Assembly: GCA_964402995.1 (NCBI GenBank)
Contig: CAYOEA010000008.1
Coordinates: forward strand, 1 to 64,000
Direction: 5' to 3'
DNA: 64,000 nt
From: GCA-2686295 sp964402995
GTDB lineage: Archaea > Nanobdellota > Nanobdellia > Woesearchaeales > GCA-2686295
The translations under genes and the position numbers were made by a program. The stretch's first letter is position 1. Each line of letters starts with the position of its first letter. Below the pieces are notes generated by a model. The model made no database searches and was not told the DNA's origin. It was given only the letters and a program-made list of their open reading frames with translations. Shown one piece after another: positions 37,808 to 46,335 of this stretch.

Positions 37808-37825
37808 AATGAGCCTGCGGAGATT
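37808..37825 (-). repeat. 18-bp repeat at the tRNA-Ile 3' end (proximal att-like site)
   Basis: It is the 3' end of the intact tRNA-Ile gene plus three downstream bases, identical to 36179-36196. Confidence 0.9.
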
Positions 37826-37883
37826 TGAACTCCGGACCACTCGATTATCAGTCGAGCACTCTACCAGGCTAAGCTACAGGCTC
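37810..37883 (-). tRNA. tRNA-Ile (GAT)
   Basis: On the minus strand a 7-bp acceptor stem pairs GAGCCTG with CAGGCTC. The anticodon arm is CTCGA-CTGATAA-TCGAG, giving anticodon GAT. The T arm is CGGAG-TTCAAAT-CTCCG, and A is the discriminator. CCA is not encoded. Length is 74 bases with no intron. Confidence 0.95.
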
Positions 37884-38132
37884 ATATTGGTTATTGATTC
37901 GTAAGACCTTGTGTCTTACTTAAGCGCAGCAAAAACGAATGCGTGTCGTTTTGCTACAGGCTCATATTGGTTATTGATTCGTAAGACCTTGTGTCTTACT
38001 TAAGCGCAGCACAAACGAATGCGTGTCGTTTTGCTACAGGCTCATATTGGTTATTGGTTCGTAAGACCTTGTGTCTTACTTAAGCGCAGCACAAACGAAT
38101 GCGTGTCGTTTTGCTACAGGCTCATATTGGTT
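37874..38132. repeat. 80-bp tandem repeat derived from the tRNA-Ile 5' end and its upstream region
   Basis: Three copies with an exact 80-bp period plus an 18-bp partial copy start at 37874, 37954, 38034 and 38114. Each unit begins ctacaggctcatattggtta, of which the first ten bases are the tRNA-Ile 5' end. Each unit carries two hairpins: GTAAGAC-cttgt-GTCTTAC and an AAACGA...TCGTTT stem with a seven-base loop. The copies differ by only a few bases. The array lies between tRNA-Asn and tRNA-Ile. Confidence 0.95.
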
Positions 38133-38160
38133 TATTTTATGCTTGATTATTGTAAAAGAG

Positions 38161-38232
<72 letters not shown>

Positions 38233-38370
38233 ATATATCTTATTTTGTCAAATAATTAGAATAAAGAACTAAATTTTTGTTTATATATTTTTCTAATATT
38301 AAACTAGAATCTGAATAAATGATTACAGATAAGAGAAAGATTTTTATTTAAAGAAAAAACTTAATATTTT

Positions 38371-38592
38371 ATGAGGAGAAAAATCACTTTTTTAATCTTA
38401 TTCACCATTATTCTAGCACAAACAACTAGTGCTTATATTGACCCAGGCACTGGGGGTGCGATTATAAACTCAATATCTCCTATTGCAACTGCAATTATTG
38501 CTGCAATTGCCGCGTTCTTTGTTAAATTTTTTTTCAAACCTATTAAAAATTTCTTCAAACGAATTTGGGGGATTATTTTTAACAAAAAATGA
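38371..38592 (+). CDS. 73-residue membrane protein with a YIDPGTG motif
   Basis: The protein has a signal peptide (MRRKITFLILFTIILAQTTS, likely cut before AYIDPGTGG), one further membrane helix (ISPIATAIIAAIAAFFVKFF) and a basic C-terminus. The AYIDPGTG start of the mature chain is a recurrent motif of small membrane proteins next to alkaline-phosphatase-superfamily genes, by memory of such neighbourhoods. It overlaps the next gene by 4 bp, so the two are coupled. A TATA-like TTTATTTAAA lies about 25 bases before the ATG. Confidence 0.7.
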   Translation: MRRKITFLILFTIILAQTTSAYIDPGTGGAIINSISPIATAIIAAIAAFFVKFFFKPIKNFFKRIWGIIFNKK

Positions 38593-40418
38593 GTTCAAAA
38601 TTCGATAAAGTTCTTCTTATTGGAATTGATGGTATGGATCCTAGAGTTATTAAAGAATTAGCTAAAAAAAATAAAATTCCTAATTTTAAAAAATTATTAG
38701 ATAATAATAGTTTTTCAGAATTAGAAACTAGTAATCCGCCTCAAAGTCCAGTTGCATGGACTAGTATTGCAACAGGTGTAAATCCTGGTAAACACAATAT
38801 TTTTGACTTCATAAGAATTAATAAAGATAATTATTTACCAGAACTTTCATTAACAAAATCTAGTCAGGGTATTCTAAAAACTAATTATGATTCATTTATT
38901 GATTCTGAGTCTTTTTGGAAAACATTATCTAATAACGGCATTCCTGTGTGTGTTATTAGGTGGCCTTTAAGTTTTCCTGCAAAAGAAATAAATGGTAAAC
39001 TTTTATCAGGTCTTGGTGTTCCTGACATTAAAGGTTTATTAAACAGTTATACTTTTTACACTTCTAAATCTAAAGTAAATAATTCTAAAAAAGTTAAACT
39101 TGTCCAAGTTAATGATAAAATTATAAAAACTGAAATTATTGGTCCAAGAGTAAAAACAAAAAATGGATTTAAAAATTTGAGTGTTCCATTAAATATTTCT
39201 ATTAAAGATAAACACGCGTTATTAAATATTAATTACAATAATAAAAATAACCGTAATAATATCAAAGTATTACATGATACTTGGAGTGAGTGGATTAATA
39301 TAGAATTTAAAATAGGATTATTTAAGAAAATCAATGGTATTTTCAAAGTTTACATTTCAAGTTTAAATCCTTTTGAAATGTTTATGACCTCAATACAAAC
39401 AAATCCTTTAAAATCATCATTAGATATTAGTTATCCTAAAAGTTATTCTTCTAATTTAGCAAAAAAATTCGGTTTATTTTATACTTTAGGAATGCCAGAA
39501 GAAACAGATGCTTTTATGGATGGAAAACTTTCAAAGAAAGCATTCTTAAAACAAGTTGATGATATTGAAAAAGAAAGAGAACAATTATTTTGGTATGAAT
39601 TTGATAATTTTAAACAAGAAGATAAATCATTATTCTCGTTCGTATTTGACTCGTCAGATAGACTTCAACACTTATTTTGGGAAGAAAAAAATATTTTAAA
39701 AAAAGAATTTAAAATAAATAAGGTAATTGAAGATTATTATATAAAAAAAGATTTATTTATTGCTAAAGTATTAACTAAGCTTCCAAAAAAAACTTTATTA
39801 ATTATTTTATCAGATCATGGATTTACTTCTTTTGAAAAATCTGTAAATATAAATACTTGGTTAGTAAATGAGGGTTTTATGAATTTATATGATGGTGATT
39901 TTAAAACTGGTGAAAAAGGAGCTCTTTTCCAAGATGTAAATTGGTCTAATACTAGCGCATACTCTGTTGGTTTTAATAGTTTATATCTTAATATTAAAAA
40001 TAGAGAATCTAAAGGAATTATAGTTAACAAAACTAATTTAATTAAAGAACTCATCTTCAGACTTGAAGAATTAAAAGATGAAGAAACAGGAAAATCTGTA
40101 ATTCACAAAATTTACAAAAGTGAAGATATTTACAATGGAAAAAATCTTGCTAATGCTCCAGATTTAATTATTGGTTTTAAACCAGGTTATAGAATGTCTT
40201 GGGAAAACGCAATTGGAGGATTTAGTAAACAAACTATTGAACTTAATAAAAAGAAATGGAAAGGTGATCATTTAATCGATTACTCTTTTGTTCCAGGAGT
40301 ATTATTCTCAAACATAAAACTTAAAAAGAAATCTTACTCTCAAAAAGATATTGCAGCAACAATTACTAATGCACTAAATATTAATCACGAGTATGAAGGA
40401 AAATCAATTTTAAAATGA
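38589..40418 (+). CDS. Alkaline-phosphatase-superfamily phosphodiesterase/nucleotide pyrophosphatase-like protein
   Basis: A 609-residue protein. The start VLLIGIDGMDPRVI gives the metal Asp14, and AWTSIATGVNPGKHNIFDF gives the Thr58 nucleophile of the type I phosphodiesterase family (PF01663-like). The later metal motifs are SDHGF and, near the C-terminus, WKGDHL. There is no signal peptide, so it seems cytosolic unless it is carried by the small membrane protein next to it. It overlaps the next gene (CysD-like) by 4 bp. A role in nucleotide-sulphate or sugar-phosphate turnover is inferred from that link. Confidence 0.8.
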   Translation: MSSKFDKVLLIGIDGMDPRVIKELAKKNKIPNFKKLLDNNSFSELETSNPPQSPVAWTSIATGVNPGKHNIFDFIRINKDNYLPELSLTKSSQGILKTNYDSFIDSESFWKTLSNNGIPVCVIRWPLSFPAKEINGKLLSGLGVPDIKGLLNSYTFYTSKSKVNNSKKVKLVQVNDKIIKTEIIGPRVKTKNGFKNLSVPLNISIKDKHALLNINYNNKNNRNNIKVLHDTWSEWINIEFKIGLFKKINGIFKVYISSLNPFEMFMTSIQTNPLKSSLDISYPKSYSSNLAKKFGLFYTLGMPEETDAFMDGKLSKKAFLKQVDDIEKEREQLFWYEFDNFKQEDKSLFSFVFDSSDRLQHLFWEEKNILKKEFKINKVIEDYYIKKDLFIAKVLTKLPKKTLLIILSDHGFTSFEKSVNINTWLVNEGFMNLYDGDFKTGEKGALFQDVNWSNTSAYSVGFNSLYLNIKNRESKGIIVNKTNLIKELIFRLEELKDEETGKSVIHKIYKSEDIYNGKNLANAPDLIIGFKPGYRMSWENAIGGFSKQTIELNKKKWKGDHLIDYSFVPGVLFSNIKLKKKSYSQKDIAATITNALNINHEYEGKSILK

Positions 40419-41269
40419 CTGATTTAAAAGAATTAGAGAATAAAAGTGTATTCATTATGAGAGAAGTTCTTAATAAATTTAAGAATCCTGCAATTCTTTG
40501 GAGTATAGGAAAAGATTCAACCACTATGCTTTGGTTATGTAAACAAGCATTCTTTGGAAAGATTCCATTTCCAGTTATTCATATTGATACAGGTTATAAA
40601 TTTAAAGAAATTTATGAATTTAGAGATAAATATGCGAAAGAGTGGAATTTAGATTTAAAAATAATAACTAATGAAGAAGCAGATAAAAAAGGAATCACCC
40701 CAGATAAAGGAAAATTTGAATGTTGTAATGCACGTAAAACTGAAGCATTAAAAAAATATGTTGAAAAAAATAAAATTGATGCTCTTATTGTAGGTATAAG
40801 AAGAGATGAACATGGAGTTAGAAATAAAGAAAGATATTTTTCTCCAAGAGATAAAGAATTTAAATGGAATATAGTTGAAGAAAAAAAGAATAGAGAAGAA
40901 GGCGATAGTCCTTTTAATGCATTACAAGATGTAGAATTCTCAGGCTGGGATATTTTTGCAAGTGATTTTGGAACTGAAACTGATCATGTTAGAATTCATC
41001 CAATACTTCATTGGAATGAATTTGAAATATGGGATTACATTGAGAAAGAAAATATTCCAATGGTAAATTTATATTTAGCCAAAAATAATGAACGTTATAG
41101 AAGTATAGGTTGTGAATGTTGTTGCATGCCAACAAAATCAAAAGCAAATACTATAAAAAAAATAGTTAAAGAACTTAAAACTACAAAAGACCAAGAAAGA
41201 GATGGTAGAGCTCAAGATAAAGAAAGCGGTAATACGATGCAAAAATTAAGAAGCCTTGGTTATATGTGA
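40415..41269 (+). CDS. CysD-like sulfate adenylyltransferase subunit / PAPS-reductase-family PP-loop protein
   Basis: A 284-residue PP-loop ATPase. The loop is at residues 30-36 (ILWSIGKDSTTML), followed by PVIHIDTGYKFKEIYEFRD, GIRRDEHGVRNKERYFSPRD and HPILHWNEFEIWDYIE, all typical of CysD. The C-terminal RSIGCECCCMPT carries an unusual run of four cysteines. CysD activates sulphate together with the GTPase CysN, but no CysN is in this window. It is in a coupled operon with a phosphodiesterase-like gene and lies upstream of the degenerate archaeosortase and a sulfatase-fold gene. Confidence 0.82.
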   Translation: MTDLKELENKSVFIMREVLNKFKNPAILWSIGKDSTTMLWLCKQAFFGKIPFPVIHIDTGYKFKEIYEFRDKYAKEWNLDLKIITNEEADKKGITPDKGKFECCNARKTEALKKYVEKNKIDALIVGIRRDEHGVRNKERYFSPRDKEFKWNIVEEKKNREEGDSPFNALQDVEFSGWDIFASDFGTETDHVRIHPILHWNEFEIWDYIEKENIPMVNLYLAKNNERYRSIGCECCCMPTKSKANTIKKIVKELKTTKDQERDGRAQDKESGNTMQKLRSLGYM

Positions 41270-41345
41270 ATCATAAATAATTAAAATAAAATTCTAATAT
41301 TAAATCTAAGATAAGTTTTTAAATAATATGCTTATCTGTTATTAA

Positions 41346-42830
41346 ATGCTAAAAACTAAAAATAATTTATTTATTAAATATCTTTTAGTTATAATAATAG
41401 CAATCATAATATTTCCTTTAATTACGGCATTTCTATTTGAAGGAAGTTCTTTTACTCAAAAACTATTAAATTCATATAAATTTCATGAATTAAGTATAAT
41501 AATTTGCGCTGCTTTAGGTTTATTTCTTTTTTTAGCAAAAAAAAAGTTTAAAATAAAAAAAATAAAAAAGAAAGATAAAGAAAAGAAAGAAATTAAATTA
41601 AGAATATTCTTAATGATTATATCAATAATCTTAATTCTAATTAGTATAAATGCATACAGTGAAATTAATTCTTTTTTAAGTAAAGATATTAGCTTAGATA
41701 AAAATAATGAAAATAAATTATTGATTGATAACGAAATGTGGTTGAATATACCTATTTTAGAAAATAAATTACTTTTAGATGAAATTTTCATTAATGGTTT
41801 TGATTCTGAAAATAAAGAATTTAAAAAAACTATTTATCTAAAAAAAATACCTGCAAATCCTCAAATTGAATGGTTTGGTTCATGGCATGGAAATTTATTT
41901 AATGATAATGTGTTTAATCCTAATGTTGAAATATTTTTAAAAATTAACGATAAAAACTATAATGTTAGCAAACAATATTCAGCATTAAAGGAATTCGAAC
42001 AAGTTCTTATAATTCAAAATATTTCAACAAAAGATTTGGTGATAGGTCTAAATAACGTTTCAATATTTATTACTAATAAAGGTGGAATTGGAGAAGATAT
42101 TGGGGTTTTAACTTTAAAAGATTTTGATAATGATAATTCTTATATTAAAAATCAAGATGAATTCCTAAAATTAGAATCACAAGAATTTCTAATTTTCATA
42201 AAAGAGGACAGTAGTTTTCTAAATAAAATTGTTTTCAAACTTAGTTTTATATTTAAGATTTTAAGTTTAATATTATTAATACTGGCTATTTTCGGATTAC
42301 AAATATTTAAAGAAAATTTTAGTGAAGTAAAATTAGAATTATTATTTTCATTTGTAATTAGTTATTTAATAGGATTATTTTATATTTTTTCAAACAATGC
42401 AGAAAAAGTAATTTCTGAATTAACAACATTCATTGTTTATCTATTATTAAGAATTACAACTTTCCCAGCAGGAATAAGTCTTAATATGAATGAGAGTTCT
42501 ATAATTTTGAATGAGTTTAAAGCTAATGTAGCGGCTGATTCATCAGGAGTTTCACATATGTTTTTGTTCTTGATTGCATTTAATATTATACTTATAACTA
42601 TGTGGGATGATATTAAATTTAAAAAAAGTTTGAAATTTCAAATAATAGGTTTAATTGGAATTTTTTTATTAAACGCAATCAGTATTTATCTTCAAACATT
42701 AATGAAATATTTTAAATTAGAAAAACTAAATAGTTTAACAGAATACATTCCAATAATATTGTTTATGATTTTCTTCGTATTTTTTTGGGATTATGTTTTA
42801 AAAAGAATAAGTAAAAATGAAAAAGAATAG
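41346..42830 (+). CDS. Catalytically degenerate archaeosortase paralogue
   Basis: A 494-residue polytopic protein collinear with the archaeosortase at 23861-25318 over its length. Shared landmarks include the lysine-rich loop after TM2-3, MWLNIPILENK (against RWLSIGVLSD), KKIPANPQIEWFGSWHG (against DKIPENAQIVWHGMWMP) and SYLIGLFYIFSNN. The catalytic Cys region reads AADSSGVSHMFLFLIAF with Ser399/Ser400 and one residue fewer, Arg is Ser446 (LNAISIYL), and His is Thr465 (LNSLTEYI). All three catalytic residues are therefore replaced. It overlaps the next gene by 14 bp. A TATA-like TTTTTAAATAATATG lies about 25-35 bases before the ATG. Confidence 0.8.
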   Translation: MLKTKNNLFIKYLLVIIIAIIIFPLITAFLFEGSSFTQKLLNSYKFHELSIIICAALGLFLFLAKKKFKIKKIKKKDKEKKEIKLRIFLMIISIILILISINAYSEINSFLSKDISLDKNNENKLLIDNEMWLNIPILENKLLLDEIFINGFDSENKEFKKTIYLKKIPANPQIEWFGSWHGNLFNDNVFNPNVEIFLKINDKNYNVSKQYSALKEFEQVLIIQNISTKDLVIGLNNVSIFITNKGGIGEDIGVLTLKDFDNDNSYIKNQDEFLKLESQEFLIFIKEDSSFLNKIVFKLSFIFKILSLILLILAIFGLQIFKENFSEVKLELLFSFVISYLIGLFYIFSNNAEKVISELTTFIVYLLLRITTFPAGISLNMNESSIILNEFKANVAADSSGVSHMFLFLIAFNIILITMWDDIKFKKSLKFQIIGLIGIFLLNAISIYLQTLMKYFKLEKLNSLTEYIPIILFMIFFVFFWDYVLKRISKNEKE

Positions 42831-44289
42831 ACTTCAAGGAATAGGTATTTTAACTTTAGTATTATTACTAATATTTGCGTATGGTTTTATTAATTATGAT
42901 GAAATAATAAATAAACTAAATACTAGTGATGATGATTCTAATAATGATCATACTTTTGTTTATGATGAAAATTATTTTAGTGATGGAAGTTTAAATTATA
43001 AAACTGGAGATTTAAACGATTTTAATATTGTTTTAATAGTACTTGACACAGTCAGACCAGATCATATGAGTGCTTATGGTTACGAAAGAGAAACATCTCC
43101 TAATATTGATAAAATAGCAAAAGAAGGAGTGGTTTTTACAAATGCATTCACTCCAATTCCATATACTACAGCATCACATATTTCTTTAATGACAGGATTA
43201 TATCCTTTTGTATATCAACCAAGAAACGAATTATCTCAACCAACAGGAATAGTGATAATTGATGATAAATATTTAACTTTAGCAGAAATATTAAATAAAA
43301 TTGGTTATAATACGGCAGCATTTATTAGTGTAGATATGATGTCTACTGATTCTGGACTTAATCAAGGATTTAAAACTTATAATTATAGTGCTGGAGTGAG
43401 ACAAGGAAATGAAACAACAAAATTAGCAACAGAATGGCTTGAAAATAATTATGAAGAAAAATTCTTTTTATGGGTGCATGATTATGATGCGCATGATGCA
43501 TATAATCCTCCAGAACCATATTTTAGTAAGTTTAAAGATTATGAAGAGTTATCAGATAATATTAGCATTAATGATTTTACAACCTTAAAAGATTCAATTG
43601 CAAGATACGATGGGGACATAAATTTAGTTGATAATACAACTGGATTAATTTTAAATAAAATTACTCAGCTTGGTATTGAAAATAATACTTTAATCATAAT
43701 TGTTTCTGATCATGGTGAACAATTTGGAGAACATAATGTTCCAATTTATCAAGGGATGGGACCTCAAGTAATATTTGAACACGCAAGGACTTTATATGAT
43801 CAAGAAACAAAAATTGTTATGATAATGAAACAACCTTTAATTCTTCCTGCAGGAAAAGTAGTTGACTCCATAGTTGAGAATATTGATATAATGCCAACAA
43901 TACTTTCAATGATAGGATTAAAAGACAGTACAAGCAATCAGGGAAAAGATATGATTCCTGCAATTAAAGAAGGAATTGATATAAAAAAATATTCTATATC
44001 ACATTTATATCCAATAATTTCAAATTATTATAAAACAAGCATCAGATCAGACAAATTCAAACTAATTTATGATCATCATAATAAAGAAACTAAATTCTTT
44101 AACTTAATTAAAGATCCTAGAGAACTTGAGAATTTATATGAAAAAGAACACATGCAGATAATAATCAAAGAATATGAAGAAGAACTTATTAACATAATTA
44201 ATCAAAATACTTATGATACGGAAATTACAGTTTCTAATACTGATTCTAAAATCCATCAAAATTTGTTAGATTTAGGATACAAAATATAA
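42817..44289 (+). CDS. Membrane-anchored sulfatase-fold (alkaline phosphatase superfamily) enzyme
   Basis: A 490-residue protein with an N-terminal anchor at ~8-24. The metal site opens at IVLIVLDTVRPDHMSAYGY (Asp77). The nucleophile region reads PYTTASHISLMTGLYPF, so the CxPxR formylglycine motif of true sulfatases is absent and a Thr/Ser would act instead, as in phospho-transferring members. The second metal motif is IVSDHGEQFGEH. The active domain should be outside the cell. It is coupled to the degenerate archaeosortase by a 14-bp overlap. A phosphoester or phospho-group transfer at the surface is more likely than sulphate ester hydrolysis. Confidence 0.8.
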   Translation: MKKNRLQGIGILTLVLLLIFAYGFINYDEIINKLNTSDDDSNNDHTFVYDENYFSDGSLNYKTGDLNDFNIVLIVLDTVRPDHMSAYGYERETSPNIDKIAKEGVVFTNAFTPIPYTTASHISLMTGLYPFVYQPRNELSQPTGIVIIDDKYLTLAEILNKIGYNTAAFISVDMMSTDSGLNQGFKTYNYSAGVRQGNETTKLATEWLENNYEEKFFLWVHDYDAHDAYNPPEPYFSKFKDYEELSDNISINDFTTLKDSIARYDGDINLVDNTTGLILNKITQLGIENNTLIIIVSDHGEQFGEHNVPIYQGMGPQVIFEHARTLYDQETKIVMIMKQPLILPAGKVVDSIVENIDIMPTILSMIGLKDSTSNQGKDMIPAIKEGIDIKKYSISHLYPIISNYYKTSIRSDKFKLIYDHHNKETKFFNLIKDPRELENLYEKEHMQIIIKEYEEELINIINQNTYDTEITVSNTDSKIHQNLLDLGYKI

Positions 44290-44352
44290 ACTAATAATTT
44301 TCTGATATGATAATTAAAGAAATTTAATCTTACAATATCTACTAAGATAAAC

Positions 44353-44360
44353 TATATAAA
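44353..44360 (+). promoter_or_regulatory. TATA box of the truncated Hel308 gene
   Basis: TATATAAA is centred about 28 bases before the ATG at 44385, the spacing expected for a leaderless archaeal transcript. Confidence 0.65.
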
Positions 44361-44384
44361 TCCTCTTTTGAATCTATTATTTTA

Positions 44385-45959
44385 ATGGCTAAAACTCTTA
44401 AGATTCCTTCAACTTCTTCAGAACCAATTCTTGATATAGTTGATAATACTTTAAAGATGAATAAACAAGTCATTATTTTTGTTAATACTAAACGTGGTGC
44501 CGAATCTTTAGCTGAACGAATTAGTACTAAAATCAAAACTTCTGATGCAAAACTGATTAATCTTTCTGAGGATATGCTAAAAGCAGTTTCAACTCCAACA
44601 AAACAATGCAGGCGTATTGCTTTATGTGCAAAGAAAGGTGCAGCTTTTCATCATGCAGGTCTTGCGAGCAAACAACGTGACCTTGTTGAAGATGGTTTTC
44701 GATCTGGTTTAGTCAAAGTTATTTGTGCAACTCCAACACTCGCAATGGGTGTTGATCTTCCAGCATTTAGAGTTATTGTAAGGGACTTAAAGCGATATGG
44801 TGGTTCTTGGGGTATGACTGATATTCTTGTTTTAGAATATGAACAGCAAGCAGGTCGTGCAGGAAGACCTGGTATGGAAGATTATGGTGAAGCTATTTGC
44901 ATGGCTACTACTTTATCTCAATCTGAAGAAATATTCACTAAATATATTAAGGGTGATGCAGAAGAAATTTATTCAAAACTCGCTGTTGAACCTGTTCTTA
45001 GAACTCACATTTTAAGTCTTATTGCTAGTGGTTTTGTCAATAGTCGTAAATCTTTATTTGAGTTTTTTGATGGCACTTTTTATGCTCATCAATACGCTGA
45101 TCTTTTCAAACTTCATCAAGTTTTAGAAAAAGTTATTGGCTTATTGGATGATTGGGAGTTTATCAAAACTTCTAGTAGTGCTAATGATTTTGTATCTGCA
45201 AATGAAATGAGTGAAATTTCTTATAAAGTAACTCCTATTGGTTCTAGAGTCTCTGAAATGTATCTTGATCCTTTGACTGCAGATTTTATTATTAAGTCTC
45301 TTAGAAGGGCTACTAGTGTTAAAACAGGTGCTTTCTCTTACTTGCAAATGATTGCTTCAACTCTTGAAATTAGACCAGTTCTTAGAGTTAGAACTTCCGA
45401 GTTTGAAGAAATTCAAGGTAAATCTTTAGCTTTTGAAGGATCTCTTCTTGTTAATGAACCTTCTATGTTTGATGAATCTTATGAAAATTTTTTAAATACT
45501 GTAAAGACTGCTCTTTTTTTTCATGATTGGATTGAAGAAAAAAATGAAGAATACCTTTTAGAAGTTTATAGTGTAAGACCTGGTGAGCTTCATGCAAAAC
45601 TCAATATTGCTGATTGGCTTTTCTATGCAACTGAAGAGCTTGCAAGGCTTATGAAGTTTCAAGTTTTGCTTAAAGATATTTCCAAGGTTCGCGCAAGAAT
45701 GAAGTATGGTGCTAAAAAAGAAATTATGCCTTTACTCAAACTTAAAGGTATTGGTCGAACAAGAGCTAGAAAAATGTTTAATAATAAATTAAAAAATCTG
45801 GCTGATATCAAAGCGGTTGATATTACAACTCTTTCACAATTAATTGGAAAGGCAATTTCAATAAGCATTAAGAAACAGCTTGGCCAAGAGTATGATCCTA
45901 AGAAAGTTCAAATAAAAGAAAACAAACGAAAAGGTCAGATTTCTCTAAATGATTATTAA
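44385..45959 (+). CDS. hel308: Hel308-type helicase lacking RecA domain 1
   Basis: A 524-residue protein. It starts at the beginning of RecA domain 2 (IFVNTKRGAESLAERI), with motif V at ~115-127 (ATPTLAMGVDLPAF) and motif VI at ~154-163 (QQAGRAGRPG). The winged-helix and ratchet domains follow, and a C-terminal helix-hairpin-helix (LLKLKGIGRTRARKMF) at ~450. The ~200-residue first domain with Walker A and DEAH is missing, and the upstream 95 bp do not encode it. The TATA box 25 bases before the ATG says this short form is expressed as such. Alone it cannot hydrolyse ATP; a separately encoded domain 1 would be needed. Confidence 0.85.
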   Translation: MAKTLKIPSTSSEPILDIVDNTLKMNKQVIIFVNTKRGAESLAERISTKIKTSDAKLINLSEDMLKAVSTPTKQCRRIALCAKKGAAFHHAGLASKQRDLVEDGFRSGLVKVICATPTLAMGVDLPAFRVIVRDLKRYGGSWGMTDILVLEYEQQAGRAGRPGMEDYGEAICMATTLSQSEEIFTKYIKGDAEEIYSKLAVEPVLRTHILSLIASGFVNSRKSLFEFFDGTFYAHQYADLFKLHQVLEKVIGLLDDWEFIKTSSSANDFVSANEMSEISYKVTPIGSRVSEMYLDPLTADFIIKSLRRATSVKTGAFSYLQMIASTLEIRPVLRVRTSEFEEIQGKSLAFEGSLLVNEPSMFDESYENFLNTVKTALFFHDWIEEKNEEYLLEVYSVRPGELHAKLNIADWLFYATEELARLMKFQVLLKDISKVRARMKYGAKKEIMPLLKLKGIGRTRARKMFNNKLKNLADIKAVDITTLSQLIGKAISISIKKQLGQEYDPKKVQIKENKRKGQISLNDY

Positions 45960-45961
45960 TA

Positions 45962-46231
45962 TTATTTTTTTAGTTTGATAATTTTTCTTTTTATTAAATC
46001 TTTAATGAATGATTGAACGTCCTTTTCAACAATTTTCTCTTCTTGTTCATATTTTTTAGCTATTTTATTAATAATATCTTGAACTGTATTTTTCCCATTA
46101 ATTTTTTTAATAACTTCATTTCCTATTTCATTTATTGAATGAAACTCTCCAGTTTTTGAATTTAGAATTATTACTTCATCATCAAACTCATTTTGCTCAA
46201 TTTCAGTTTTCTCAAATATTTGATTATTCAT
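45962..46231 (-). CDS. PqqD-family (RRE-type) peptide chaperone
   Basis: An 89-residue protein matching the PqqD fold throughout: DDEVIILNSKTGEFHSINEI (three-strand wing), GNEVIKKINGKNTVQDIINK (helices) and VEKDVQSFIKDLIKRKIIKL. These proteins bind leader peptides and present them to modifying enzymes. No modifying enzyme is adjacent. It is convergent with the Hel308 gene. The HprK-related kinase, nucleotidyltransferase and S26 peptidase 12-15 kb away are the partners usually seen with PqqD in HPr-rel or lasso-type systems. Confidence 0.85.
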   Translation of the reverse strand: MNNQIFEKTEIEQNEFDDEVIILNSKTGEFHSINEIGNEVIKKINGKNTVQDIINKIAKKYEQEEKIVEKDVQSFIKDLIKRKIIKLKK

Positions 46232-46250
46232 ATTAATAACTGTTTTATTA

Positions 46251-46262
46251 CAATATAAAAAC
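46251..46262 (-). promoter_or_regulatory. TATA box of the PqqD-like gene
   Basis: On the minus strand GTTTTTATATTG is centred about 26 bases before the ATG at 46231, consistent with its own leaderless transcript. Confidence 0.55.
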
Positions 46263-46335
46263 TTTTTGTTAGAATTTAATTAATGATTTATGATGATTAT
46301 TACTTTTAGATTTTTTACAAATATGGCTAAGTTGA

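Larger units (their letters stand above)
36179..37825 (-). mobile_element. Possible miniature tRNA-integrated element with one cargo gene
   Basis: Two identical 18-bp sites, 1,629 bp apart, bracket one gene (the lipoprotein at 36273-37619). The complete tRNA is at one end with its 3' end facing the segment, and the truncated copy is at the far end. This is the geometry left by integrase-type insertion at a tRNA 3' end. No integrase gene is inside, so it would be a passenger or a deletion remnant. Confidence 0.4.

Noticed and set aside
37874..38132. CRISPR array
   Set aside because: The 80-bp unit is repeated whole with no unique spacers, and no cas genes are near.
42817..44289. True arylsulfatase
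   Set aside because: The CxPxR formylglycine motif is missing; the site reads TTASH, so only the superfamily is assigned.
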